Program-made: the position numbers and the translations under genes
Source: Platycnemis pennipes
Lineage: Eukaryota > Arthropoda > Insecta > Odonata > Platycnemididae
DNA length: 64,000 nucleotides
Direction of reading: 5' to 3'
NCBI GenBank assembly: GCA_933228895.1
Contig: OW121846.1
Location: 145,470,746-145,534,745 of the forward strand
Shown here: positions 45,255 to 55,940 of the stretch, piece after piece
How the letters are laid out: each line of letters opens with the position of its first letter
Numbering within the stretch: position 1 is the first letter of the stretch
Notes under the pieces: generated by a model
Database searches by the model: none
What the model saw: only the letters and a program-made list of their open reading frames with translations
Told to the model about the DNA's origin: nothing

Positions 45255-45835
45255 ACAGGAGGCAATTAGCAACGGCAGCATCATATATCATATTTGAGGT
45301 GTTTTGTGACTTGACTAAATTGCTTCGAGAGGGAGGTGAGGGGACTATTCAATGAGCGTGAAAGGTGGGGAGGGGAGGAGGGCTCTTCTTGCCTCACGAA
45401 GGGGAGTATGGGAATCGAAGATGATCTTGCGTAAGATTATGTTTTCACATGAGATCATACTTGTATTACCATTTTAATAATAATCGTGTTTTTAGAACTG
45501 CAAGAATGTATTTACTACGAGCTAGCGTGCTCCCGCTACCTCTCGGCCTGAGTCTGGGAAGTTAAAAAAAAGAGAGGTAAAATTTTCAGAACAACATAGT
45601 TTCGGATTCCTTGTGATGAGCGAAATACATTGTGATCATGAATTTTAACACAACTAGGCAAATATCGCAACACGGATATACAAAAGGGATTGTACGTCTG
45701 ATTCACAACTAAATAACTCTAAGATTCACTACTGAATGCTCCACGAATTACTACGGCTTACGGCTATGGAGCTTATTCTATGCACGTCAGCGACGGACAT
45801 TAGTTTTACTTGGTGAAATAAAGGGCGGGAAAGAC
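45255..45835 (+). repeat. 580-bp block, inverted copy near BEL 2
   Basis: It is the reverse complement of 55915-56515 over nearly its length, with about one difference in ten. The right edge includes TTGGTGAAATAAAGGGCGGG, which in the other copy is the start of the BEL Gag frame. So this block corresponds to sequence upstream of, and just into, the BEL 2 Gag region. It lies inside hAT element 2. Confidence 0.75.
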
Positions 45836-46274
45836 TGGCCGATAAACGTAATGGTAGAAAAATAAGGAGAATTTCCTATCCCAGTTTCTCCCTGACTGAT
45901 ACGAGGATTCCCTGATTTTTCCAGAAATTCGAAAGCCACCAATTCAGGTAACCTGCGCCAAACCTAGCAACTCAAGGCTGGTAAAATCAGTTTACCAGCG
46001 TTTCTCCAACCTGCGTTCATAGGACGAACTTGATACTCAAGTTACTAGCATATAGGTACGGGTTACTGGCTTTCCAACCTAGTAGTGTTATCGGGGCCAA
46101 AGGGACCGCACCGCCGCCGTGCTGTGGCTCGGCCGCAGGCGTGCGTTTGCCAGCGCTGTGTGAAGCGTGGCCACCACAATTTCGATTTGTCAAATTTTTC
46201 TGGGGGGGCTACGAGCCTTCTGGGGGGGGCCGGGCCCCCCCAGGGATCCCCCTAGCTACGCCCATGTCCATCAC

Positions 46275-47500
46275 ACCCAAAGCATCCTGCACCTCTTTTT
46301 TGGTTGGCTTTGGCATAAAATCCTCACCATCACTCTCTTCTTCTTCCATGTTATGGACTATTACTGGAGATTCCCCACCAGCTTCTTCCTCCATTTCTTT
46401 GAACACCTCTCCCTCATTTGTGGCACATGTTAGCAAGACATTGTCAACATTAATAAAGTCGTCAAATGATGACTGAACATTAATTATTTTTTTTATTTCA
46501 AGCCATTCTGTCGGTTCACCCTCATACAAAATATCTTCCTCACTGCTGTCCCCCATAAATCCAGCCTTTTTAAAACATTTTTCAATAACGTCTGACTTCA
46601 AACAAGTCCACGAAAGACAGAGCCTGTGCATGGCCTGAATTATGTTCCAAGAACACTTTTTGAAATCATTTTTCTCCTCAACTGTTTGCAAAATGTGTGA
46701 CACCAGTTGCTGCCTGTAATGTCTCTTCACAATGGAAATTATTCCTTGATCAAGTGGTTGCAATTTGCTGGTGGTGTTTGGAGGAAAATATACTACTTTG
46801 ATGTGTCGTAACACAATCCCCTCGACTTCATGTGCTGTGCACTGATCAATGAAGAGAACTATTTTCCAGTTTCTCACTCCCATCTTTGAGTCCAGCATGG
46901 TCAACCACTCACAGAATAAAGATACTGTCATCCAAGAGTTTTTTGTGTTTTTGTATGAGCAAGGAAGTTTCTTAATATTTTTAAAGCATCTAGGCTTTTT
47001 ATATTTTCCAATCACAAGAGTCTTCAATTTCTCTGAGCCATCAAAATTAGCACAGAAAAGCATTGTGAATCTTTCTTTGCTTTTTTTTCGCTCCATGGCA
47101 TGATTGGCCTCTAACTGCTAAAGTTCTGTCTGGAAGCAAGTTATAAAAAAATCCTGCCTCATCCTCATTAAAAATGTCTCGTGGTTTATACCTGGCTAAA
47201 ATCGTCTGCAAAGTTTTTTTCCACTCTTCTACCACTGTGTCACTTACAGAGGCTTCTTCCCCACTCATCTTCAAAGTTTTGAGATTCCACCGCACTTTAA
47301 ACTTTTGAAGCCATCCATTCGATGCATGAAAATTTTCAATGCCCTTTTTCACTGCTATTTTTTTGCCTTTTGCTGTAGAATAGGTCCAGAAACAGGAATA
47401 TTTCTGGCTCTACCTTCCATCAATCAATCAAATGTGTGTCTGTCTAATTGTTCACTTTTCACTGCCCAGAATGTTTTATTTATGCATCCTCGATGTGCTG
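46275..47500 (-). pseudogene. Tigger 2 transposase (CENP-B HTH plus DDE)
   Basis: Minus strand. An HTH trace near 47430-47370 reads RARNIPVSGPILQ. Then comes MKKGIENFHASNGWLQKFKV at 47352, with IFNEDEAGFFYNLLPDRTLA (first Asp). A frameshift in an A-run near 47090 follows. The frame from 47096 has IVLFIDQCTAHE (second Asp), FPPNTTSKLQPLDQGIISIV (third Asp) and the TIGD-type acidic tail (EVFKEMEEEAGGESP). All three catalytic Asp codons are intact. The shift near 47090, a TGA near 47410 and the hAT insertion in the tail make it non-functional. Confidence 0.8.
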
Positions 47501-47866
47501 CCTCTTCAGTTTCTTTAGGTTTCTTTAAATTTTTTTAAAAAATAGACGGTAAACTTACACAGAAGTTCGGCGTATTTCACTGAACGATGTCTTAAACTAC
47601 AAAATTGTGGCTCAAATAACTAACAATGTTGTGTGTGGGGGGACGGTAATGCACCATTGTTACGGATTGAAAGATAGAATGGTAGAGCTACAATTCGCGG
47701 CGACAATATCCAAAAGTAAAAGACGACTGCCACGAGGCATAAGCATGAAAAAAATGCGATCATTCTGGTACGGCCGTAATAATATCGAGTGTTTATAGTG
47801 AATTAAACTTCAACTAAATAGTTCAAAATGAAACAGAATAGGCTAAATTCTCCTTAAAAGATCATT

Positions 47867-48067
47867 TGAACGCTAAAATATAACAAATCTTTCGATATGG
47901 TACTATAGTCGCATCAGATGTTAATCTCGTACGTGGGAATGGGTCTTTCATAGCTCGGCGTTGCGTTGAACGCTAAAATATAACAAATCTTCCGAAACGG
48001 TACAATAGTCGCATCAGATGTTAATCTCGTACGTGGGTATGGGCTCTTTCATAGCTCAGCGTTACGT
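47867..48067. repeat. 100-bp tandem duplication in Tigger 2
   Basis: Two copies of a 100-bp unit starting TGAACGCTAAAATATAACAA (at 47867 and 47967) with about eight differences. A partial third piece (GGCTTTCATAGCTCCGCGTT) follows at 48082. It lies between the coding region and the 5' terminus, where a promoter would be expected. Confidence 0.85.
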
Positions 48068-49086
48068 TACCACGAGCAGCAGGCTTTCATAGCTCCGCGT
48101 TGAGGAAACAAACGAAAAGCGATAAGCGTTTCGATAAATCAGCCGCAAACTCACTACAATTCTGTACATATCGCATTAGTATTTAATTATAACTGTGTTA
48201 AATCATGTCTACATACAGTAAAATAAATATACATGTATTATGAGTAGCCACCAGCATTTTTACAATTCCATCTGCACACTCGCTGACCTGGAACACCATT
48301 ATTTTAATAAGTAACCTCAATGACTCAAAATATGAACTCAGTCGTCGAATCCTGTTATTTGTTAATATTAAGTCATTGTGGAAGAAGAATCGTATATATG
48401 TTTAACTAAAATATCTAGATTAAGATATTATTCAGTCACTTGCGCTTGAACAACTCAATTGCAAATGTGTATAGTATGCGATATATCGCATGTATGCTAT
48501 AGCATCGGAGTTAAGTTTTCCGTGTCATTAAGGATTGGTGAGGGTAAATGCAAATAGAATATGCAGTGGTGTCATTCGTGATTATTTGAACCTAAGAATT
48601 AAACCATTTTACCGCATAAATCAGTCTGGGAGTTGTAAAAACTATTAGGACCCCGGGTCTAAATCCAGCAGGACATTTGTCGTAAATATTTATATATGGA
48701 TGTTTTAATGATGAATATACAAAACGCAAGCAATGCAAATCGATGAAAATAAGTCTTTGACGCATATGATTAATAACAAACACACTAACAACTGCCCAGC
48801 TAAGCTTTACTTTTCAAGCGCTGCGGGTTTTCGCGCTCCCAACGTAGAAAAGTCGGAACGGCCGGACGGAACTTTCTGCGGCTGAATATTTCATTCCATG
48901 GAGGTAGTTGGCTCGTCATGGGGGTGTATTCCTAGTACGAAGAGCAGTGGTTTTTCGAAAACATAGAGGTGCGATATAGAGAGGTTTCTCTATATAATTA
49001 CATACAAATTTTGGCGGGACCAAGAAATTATTACGAAAAACTGAGGTTTACGATATGAAGAGGTTCACTAGATAGAGGTTTTACTG
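48068..49086 (-). other. Tigger 2 5' untranslated region and end
   Basis: No coding frame. The last 25 bases are the terminal inverted repeat. Just inside it (48960-49065) are imperfect repeats of GAGGTTT..ATATAGAGAGG, subterminal motifs common in this family. Confidence 0.6.
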
Positions 49087-49088
49087 TA

Positions 49089-51136
49089 ATTATTTTTTAT
49101 GATTTTTCATCGCATGTGTTTAATTAATTACTCATTATGAAATATCTCAATGGATCATCTTCTACGGTCAAAATATTCTTTGGTCACTAAAACGTCACCA
49201 AAACAGACTCAGATATCCGGAATCAACGGAATTTCTTTTGTGACTTTTTCATCAGGCGATGATGATGATCACACAGTCGAAGCAAAGTCATCTTGTGCGC
49301 AATTCTCTCCAAAGGTAACAAAATCCCACTAGATCCCAAAGTCATATTATAGACTTGTGGACTAATCATATATTTTGCAAGTAATGGGCAAATGTAGAAC
49401 ATGTGACCACCAGAATAAATGGCTAAGAAAATTCTTCCAACACCAAAGCCAGAAATAGTTCCACAATAGTTGTGGTCTAAAAGGGGTTTAAGTATCTATA
49501 AAGCAAAAATTTAGCGAACGATTTCTTATAGCGTAGAAAAAACTAAGGAAGAGTAGGAAGAAGACACGTCCAAATAAGTAAAATTACTGATTCAAATACA
49601 GCTCGATATTGAATATGTTACTCAGGAACACTTTTGCTCGAGGTATTTGTTTCCAAAGGGTGTCCAAGCAATGCGACTCAAAAGTGAAAATAGAAGTTGA
49701 AAAGACAGTTTTCAGAATTTTTGTGACTTGATCATAGTCGGAGAAGCAATTATGCAATACATATAATCAGTATTTGGACCAATAACTTAGCTCGAACGTG
49801 AAGAACAATAATTTCCTTTTATTCATTAATTATTGGGCTGGGCAAACCAATATTTCTGTTTTAGATGCACGATCCATGGATGATTTCAGCCAACCAACAT
49901 GCACAAGTCGAAGCAAAGTTACCAGAGTGCATTCAAGTAACACCACCAACGTCACTCCGATTTCAGAAAGAAGCCGTAGGACATTTAATTTTATGAGTCC
50001 GTCAAAACATAATTTTCTTCTGCCCAAAATTCTTCATACTTTATGCATAAGAAACGAGATTTTATCGATCGAAATGATATCATTTAAATCTGTACCCTAC
50101 TTCATTAACAGCGTTTGGTCCCAGTGTTCAGCCAGTATACGCGTGGCTTCCCTCTGGACTCTAGAGTAAAAGACAAGTTTTGTAATGAAAAGCAAGTTGT
50201 ATGTCCTGACGGCTTAATGAAAACCAAATGAAACAAAGGGCTCCGCCAAGCAGAAGTGAAGCCGACGCCATGAATGGTGTATTGAGCATAAGTTTGTATT
50301 CACGTACAAAATGGATATGAGGAATAATATGCCACTGTTCGGTCTTATATTTGCAGAGTGATTGCAATCGCAAGGATTCTCTTTATCGATTAATGTGTGT
50401 AGGCACACGTGGTCAGTTGGACCGTGACGTGCGACAAACGTAACAGAAAGAGGTTCAATAAAATAAAATGGGATAAAGAAAGAAAGTCATGAATGGGAGA
50501 TGGGAAGGGAAAATGAGGATAGGCGCTTACCGGAGGATGAAATACGGCAGCTCCGAATGGTGTAGGAGACGAAAAACTCTCAAAAGCCTCTCTTGATCGA
50601 GGCACTGTGTTTCGTCGACCAGCGTAGGAAGACGACTCCTCATGCGCCGGGTTTTTCTCCCCCTCCTCCTTCTCACGAACTCACCTCACCAGCGCCAAAG
50701 GGAAGGCAAGGGAAGTTGGGAAAGGGAACCCAAACAAAGAAGACACGCAATGCGCTTACGTGCGAACATACCGCCCCCCGTGAATTTCCCAGAAATTAAC
50801 TATTACTTAACCAAGCAGTAGGTGAAGAGGCGAAACGCACGAGAGAAATGGCGAGATATGGTGAAAGTATACAAATATTCTACGAAAAAAAAAAAAAAAA
50901 ATAGACATTCTTGCCGATTGGGACGCTCTCGCAAGAAAATAGACCCTAAACAAGTGAGGTGAAGGAACTAAAGCTACTTTTCACTCTCAGAGGCCCATCA
51001 GAGAGACTTAAAGGGGAATATGGGTCGGGCCATGGAAGGGTGATTAATGCGAAGAAAGGAAAAAGGTTCTAACTCTAAACCAAACAACGAGAGCGGCTCG
51101 ACCGGCTAAATATAAATTTGAAGAAGAAAAAATAAC
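49089..51136. other. Sequence between Tigger 2 and BEL 2
   Basis: Two short frames (49150-49332 and 49798-50169) share SxSxxxxVTxxSxG-type serine-rich wording but match no family that I know. A strong GTAACA follows the first one at 49317. An A-run of about 17 lies near 50885. The 3' LTR of BEL element 2 should be here (left of 51137), but no second LTR exists to define its borders. Confidence 0.35.
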
Positions 51137-52645
51137 TTATTGTGATGTTGGTAATGGCACCAACTTCACAATCGGTCTCGTTAGAGTACCTGATGAAGTT
51201 TTTAATTCCGCAACCCTAACAACACCTGCTGAGTCGGGATAGACTTTGATAATTCTTCCCATTTTCCAAAGGGAAGGGGGAAGATTGGAATCTCGCAGCA
51301 GAACTAAATCACCAATTTTGATGTTTCCGATTTCTCGCGTCCATTTAGCCCGCTGCTGCAAAGTGTGCAAATATTCTTGAGACCACCGTCTCCAAAAATG
51401 TTGAAACACTTGCTCAATGAGTTTCCATCGAGTGGGCAGACGCAACGCATCTCCCGCAATGCTCTCTGGCAAACCTATCAGAGGACGACCGACAAGAAAA
51501 TGACCGGGAGTTAAACAATCTATCTCTTCAGGATCGGATGACTTTGGTGTCAGAGGTCGTGAATTTAACACGGCTTCAATTTTACAAAAGAGTGTAGAAA
51601 ACTCTTCGAAATTTAAAATTTGGCCGTGGAGAAATCTGCGTAAATGATATTTTACGGACTTGATTCCTGCCTCCCATAGTCCGCCAAAATGCGGAGCGGA
51701 TGGCGGGTTGAATTTCCATTTGATTCCAGACTCCGGATAGACTGATGTCAGTGCTTCTTTATGGGAGGAGGATCTTATCAACCGATATAGTTCTGTTAAA
51801 CATCGATCCGCCCCAATGAAATTAGTCCCACAATCGGAATAGATGATACTAGGAATTCCTCGCCGCGCTATGAAGCGTTGGAACGCCGCAATGAATGCAG
51901 GCGTAGACAACGAGGTTACTAACTCTAAATGTACCGCTTTGGTCACAAAACAAATAAATAAACATAAATACGCCTTTCCAATGGCTGAATTCCATCTAGT
52001 ACTCAACTTGTACGAAAATCCTCCTCCATAATCCACACCTACGGAGGAAAAGGGTCTCTGCGGCACAACCCTATGCGTAGGCAGATCTGACATAATCGGT
52101 TGTAGCGTCATGCCTCGATATTGCGAGCATACAACACATTTCAGAATTTCCGACCGAATGACTGATCTTGCAGACAATATCCAAAATTGTCTGGAAACCA
52201 ATGCTTCCACAGCGCGAGGACCGCCGTGGAGCGATACCAAATGATAATGTCGCACGATCAAACGTGACAGGTGACTATCTTTGGACAGCAAAATAGGGTG
52301 TTTGATATATGATGACAGAGAAGAATGTGAGAGTCTGCCACCCACCCTAAGAATTCCAGGGGGTTCTAAGTATGGACGAAGTCGTGCCAAACTGGGATGA
52401 ATGTGCTGCCCCCCTTTTTGGATTAATTCAATTGCCTTTTGAAAATGGTGATCCTGATCAACTTTTACTAATTGAATCAGAGCCTGTGAAAATTCTGATC
52501 CCGATAAAGTAAGATCATTAGGAGATGATTTCCCCTTGACTGAAGCGATGAATCTCAGAACATACGCGAACGATCGAACTAATTTAATGTAAGACGAGAA
52601 TCTATTCATCCAGGTCAGAAAATTCTCCTGCCTGACAAGACTCAC
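51137..52645 (-). CDS. BEL/Pao element 2, integrase part of Pol
   Basis: It inserts the element cDNA into the genome. The uninterrupted frame is about 500 residues, opening from a non-ATG codon, because it is really the continuation of the upstream polyprotein after a frameshift. It has a linker (1-120), an H2C2-type zinc-binding region (H133, H140 and CVVC at 170-173), a DDE core with Asp 205 (VDYGGGF), Asp 271 (YSDCGTNFIG) and Glu 325 (GGLWEAGIK), and a C-terminal part with GDLVLLRDSNLPPSLWKMGR. All catalytic residues are intact. Confidence 0.88.
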   Translation of the reverse strand: MSLVRQENFLTWMNRFSSYIKLVRSFAYVLRFIASVKGKSSPNDLTLSGSEFSQALIQLVKVDQDHHFQKAIELIQKGGQHIHPSLARLRPYLEPPGILRVGGRLSHSSLSSYIKHPILLSKDSHLSRLIVRHYHLVSLHGGPRAVEALVSRQFWILSARSVIRSEILKCVVCSQYRGMTLQPIMSDLPTHRVVPQRPFSSVGVDYGGGFSYKLSTRWNSAIGKAYLCLFICFVTKAVHLELVTSLSTPAFIAAFQRFIARRGIPSIIYSDCGTNFIGADRCLTELYRLIRSSSHKEALTSVYPESGIKWKFNPPSAPHFGGLWEAGIKSVKYHLRRFLHGQILNFEEFSTLFCKIEAVLNSRPLTPKSSDPEEIDCLTPGHFLVGRPLIGLPESIAGDALRLPTRWKLIEQVFQHFWRRWSQEYLHTLQQRAKWTREIGNIKIGDLVLLRDSNLPPSLWKMGRIIKVYPDSAGVVRVAELKTSSGTLTRPIVKLVPLPTSQ

Positions 52646-52649
52646 CTTG

Positions 52650-55600
52650 TCAGGAGTTGATTGTTTTTAATTCTGGTAATGAAGATAATTTTAGGTCCAA
52701 GCCACTTTCTACAGGCCATTTATCTTCCGACCACTGTAGAAAAGAGGGCCCTTCCCAGAATAATGTGGAGTCTTGGAATTGGCGAGGTGACATATCCCGC
52801 GAAGCACAATCTGCTGGATTTTGTGCGGAGTTGATATGATGCCACATAGAGCATGGAAAATAATAATTGATAATTGAAACTCTGTTGGCAACAAAAATTT
52901 TTAACTTATATAAAGGTGTCTTCAGCCAAGCTAATACAATGCTGGAATCTGTCCAGGCAACAGTACGCGAAATGTGAATTCGATCTTTTAGAGTATTGAG
53001 GATACAATTAAGTAATTTAGTGAGTAACAGCGCAGCTAAAAGCTCTAACTTTGGGATGGTGATTGGTTTAATGGGAGCCACTCTTGTCTTAGCTGCTAAG
53101 AAACTGACCTTTAGTTCACCAGTAGTAGTTAAGACGCGTACATACACTACCGCAGCATAACCCTTTTCAGACGCATCGCAAAAACCAACGAGCTGATTTT
53201 CTTGCGCGATCGGGGAAAATGCATACCTAGGAATGCGGATTTTGGTAAGCACTGGCATCTGAGACACGAATTCTGTCCATCTCAATCTAGCGGATTCAGG
53301 AAGTGGATCATCCCAACCAATTTTCAAAGTCCAAAGAGACTGCAAAAAGCATTTTGCCCAAAAAACGACTGGAGCAGCACCACCAATTGGGTCGAATATT
53401 CTCGCAATACTTGACAAAATCATCCTCTTAGTATTGGCAGAAGGATCAAACTCAACATGATAAGAAAATAAATCAGATTTAGGGGCCCAAGACATTCCTA
53501 ACACCTTCAGTGATGCAGATTCTGATGCTTCAAATTGTATAGTGGCTTCACACTCCTCTTTCGGAAAATTAATTAATAATTCATCAGAGTTGCTTGCCCA
53601 TTTGCCCAATGGGAATCCTCCTAAAGAAAGTAATTCGATGAGCTGTTGTTGCAAGACCAAAGCATCCGAAATAGAATTTGCTCCCGTAACAATATCGTCA
53701 ACATACATGTCCCGAAGAAGAGATTGAGCGGCCACAGGAAATTTTCCTCCTTCGTCACTCGCTAATTGATGAAGAGTGCGGATGGCAAGATAAGGAGCAG
53801 AGACAACTCCATACGTAACGGTATTTAATTCAAACTCCTGAAGGGCTTGAGAGGAATCTTCTCGCCACAAAATGTGCTGAAAGCCACGGTGTTCAGGAGA
53901 TACTAATATTTGGCGATACATTTTGCAAATGTCTGCAATGAATGCAATTAAGTGAGTTCGGAATCCCACTAACAAATCAAAAATATCATTTTGGAGCTTG
54001 GGACCGGTGAGCAATGCATCGTTGAGTGAACTGCCACTCGAAGAGCGAGAGGAAGCATCAAAAACAACCCTCAATTTCTGACCTTGAGGGGTGGATTTAT
54101 GAACTCCATGATGAGGAAGATAATAAAACCCTGCTGATGAAGCAATTGACATGTGGCCAAGACTCTCATACTCTTTCAAAAATTTGCAATAACTGGCCTT
54201 TAACCTTGGTCGCTGTGACAATTTACGTTCCATGCCCATACACCTCTTTGCAGCCTGGGAATAAGAGTCTCCCAGAGACGGTGGCTCGCTTTTGAATGGC
54301 AAGGAAACGATATATCTTCCCGAGGCATTCCTTCGATGAGTTTTCTTAAACAGCTCCTCACATCGAACCTCATCAGGATTTTGAGCGACTTGAACGGTGG
54401 ATTCCTCCAATTCCCAAAACCTCTTCAGTTGACTAACCAGAGGAATTTCCTCTAAAACACATAAAGAGGTTTCACAAGGAGGAGCCTTATGAGAACTATT
54501 CAAAATATTTCCCATCAAGATCCATCCAAAAATGGAATCGATTAGAATTAATTCACAATCTTCTAAAGTTTTCCGCCCCCCAAGGAAAACCTTAGGGAAT
54601 AAATCCATTCCCAAAATAACATCTACTAAATTCGGTTTGTCGAATTCCGGATCCGCTAAATGAAGATGAGAAATGGTGCTTCGAATAAAGGGCGGAAGTG
54701 GAATTGGTGGAAGCTCCGAAGTTAGCTGGGGTAGGATTACAGCCTTGGTATTCAATACCGGCATAGAAGTGTGAGTCGGCGAAAGCGATAAAACAGTGCA
54801 ACCTTCCGGCCGCCTCAGAGGGGTTTGAGACAACCCAAAAAGAGATCCATGATAAGGCAACACGGGTAGACTCAACCGTCTAACCGCTGCCGAGGAAATA
54901 GCAGACACTTGACTCCCAGGGTCAACCATTATTCGAAGAGGAACGGTTAGCCCGTGATTATTACGGACATGAACAACTGCCGTTCCGAGAACGGTCAAGT
55001 GCGTCGGTTGGCAGCTAACACAAGACGCAAGAGCAGAGGAGGAGATCTGCGTCTGTGAAGGCGGGAGAGACTCGGCCGTTTGACTCGGCGAGGATGACGA
55101 CGGAATGGGAGGACGATTAATTTGCTCTGAATTTTGTTCCGAGTGCAACGTTGTATTGTGATATCTGTTGCAAATAGTACAGCACATATCCCTCTGCTGA
55201 CACCTCGGAGCCCAATGACCGGGCTTCAAACAATTAAGACAAAGTTTTCTCGATCGTACAAAGGCCGCACGATTAGCGATGGTCATCTCGAGATATTTAG
55301 GGCATCTAACAAGAGAATGATTGGATGAGCATAGAAAACAGCGTTGGATAACTCGTTGCCCTTTCTCCTTCACGGAGTGCGTATCGCCGACGGAGATCGG
55401 CATAAGAACTCTTGCCGTTGGCGGAGACTTGCGCGAAACGGAGGCTTTCGGATTAGGGCCATACGACGTTTGCAAAACCTTGATCCTTTTCTTGACGAAA
55501 CTCAAAAGTTGAGTAACAGAGGGAAAAGGCTCATCACCCAATGTCTCTTCAAAGAGGGCAAGAGTTTCTGCGTCAACCACACGAGCAGCTAATCTAAATA

Positions 55601-55940
55601 ATATAAATTCCCCTAAATCAGGAATATTTAAAGTTTTCAGAGCAGCATGAATTTCAGAAAAGGTATTAACAAATTGTTGCATTACTGACAATGACCCCGA
55701 AGAAGAAACGGGAAATTCCAGGACCTTGTCTAAATAATCGAATCCCAGAATTCGAGGATTGTCATAATGCTCGCATAACTCCTTCCATGCTGAACTATAA
55801 TGGGCTTCGCCAAATGGGACTGAAGCGATAAGCGCTGAGGCCTTTCCTTGAAGAGCTGCCTTCAAGTAGGAGAATTTCTCCACCGAAGCAATGTCGGTTC
55901 TATCGTATTTCCCACCCTTTATTTCACCAAAACATTGCAC
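52650..55940 (-). CDS. BEL/Pao element 2, Gag-PR-RT-RNaseH
   Basis: A 1096-codon frame. From N to C: Gag DUF1759 core (1-150, N-terminus truncated), CCHC-type knuckles (about 201-266, CLNCLKPGHW and CCTICNRYH), aspartyl protease (DPGSQVSAIS, Asp 340), RT (FDASSRSSSG from 627; YVDD 746-749) and RNase H (FCDASEKG 919-926, KLELLAA 963-969, WTDSSI 995-1000). It ends at a TGA at 52650-52652. The integrase frame continues in a +1 register, and the shift lies close to an A-run near 52663. The 5' end lacks 100 or more Gag codons compared with the family. This is a young, nearly intact copy. Confidence 0.9.
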   Translation of the reverse strand: MQCFGEIKGGKYDRTDIASVEKFSYLKAALQGKASALIASVPFGEAHYSSAWKELCEHYDNPRILGFDYLDKVLEFPVSSSGSLSVMQQFVNTFSEIHAALKTLNIPDLGEFILFRLAARVVDAETLALFEETLGDEPFPSVTQLLSFVKKRIKVLQTSYGPNPKASVSRKSPPTARVLMPISVGDTHSVKEKGQRVIQRCFLCSSNHSLVRCPKYLEMTIANRAAFVRSRKLCLNCLKPGHWAPRCQQRDMCCTICNRYHNTTLHSEQNSEQINRPPIPSSSSPSQTAESLPPSQTQISSSALASCVSCQPTHLTVLGTAVVHVRNNHGLTVPLRIMVDPGSQVSAISSAAVRRLSLPVLPYHGSLFGLSQTPLRRPEGCTVLSLSPTHTSMPVLNTKAVILPQLTSELPPIPLPPFIRSTISHLHLADPEFDKPNLVDVILGMDLFPKVFLGGRKTLEDCELILIDSIFGWILMGNILNSSHKAPPCETSLCVLEEIPLVSQLKRFWELEESTVQVAQNPDEVRCEELFKKTHRRNASGRYIVSLPFKSEPPSLGDSYSQAAKRCMGMERKLSQRPRLKASYCKFLKEYESLGHMSIASSAGFYYLPHHGVHKSTPQGQKLRVVFDASSRSSSGSSLNDALLTGPKLQNDIFDLLVGFRTHLIAFIADICKMYRQILVSPEHRGFQHILWREDSSQALQEFELNTVTYGVVSAPYLAIRTLHQLASDEGGKFPVAAQSLLRDMYVDDIVTGANSISDALVLQQQLIELLSLGGFPLGKWASNSDELLINFPKEECEATIQFEASESASLKVLGMSWAPKSDLFSYHVEFDPSANTKRMILSSIARIFDPIGGAAPVVFWAKCFLQSLWTLKIGWDDPLPESARLRWTEFVSQMPVLTKIRIPRYAFSPIAQENQLVGFCDASEKGYAAVVYVRVLTTTGELKVSFLAAKTRVAPIKPITIPKLELLAALLLTKLLNCILNTLKDRIHISRTVAWTDSSIVLAWLKTPLYKLKIFVANRVSIINYYFPCSMWHHINSAQNPADCASRDMSPRQFQDSTLFWEGPSFLQWSEDKWPVESGLDLKLSSLPELKTINS

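Larger units (their letters stand above)
41922..46266 (-). mobile_element. hAT element 2, 4.3 kb, 16-bp TIR and 8-bp TSD
   Basis: The left end is CATGGGCGTAGCCAGG and the right end, reverse-complemented, is CATGGGCGTAGCTAGG. The flanking TCCATCAC is an exact 8-bp direct repeat (41914-41921 and 46267-46274). G-rich stretches follow each end. It carries a ZMYM1-like hAT transposase remnant on the minus strand (42300-44654). It inserted into the acidic-tail codons of the Tigger 2 transposase, so it is younger than that element. It also holds a 580-bp block (45255-45835) repeated in inverse orientation beside BEL element 2. Confidence 0.9.
39509..49086 (-). mobile_element. Tigger element 2, with nested insertions
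   Basis: The left end is CAGTAAAACCTCTTTATATC and the right end, reverse-complemented, is CAGTAAAACCTCTATCTAGT. Each is flanked by TA (39507-39508 and 49087-49088). These are pogo/Tigger terminal repeats and target duplications. The element carries a broken transposase on the minus strand (46275-47500, with the C-terminal codons displaced to 41786-41913). Its 9.6-kb span includes a 2.0-kb foldback element and a 4.3-kb hAT, leaving about 3.2 kb of Tigger DNA, which is close to a typical autonomous length. Confidence 0.88.

Noticed and set aside
49150..50169. The missing next MTP exon
   Set aside because: The frames are serine-rich and show none of the conserved words expected after the exon at 35777; phase also does not support it.
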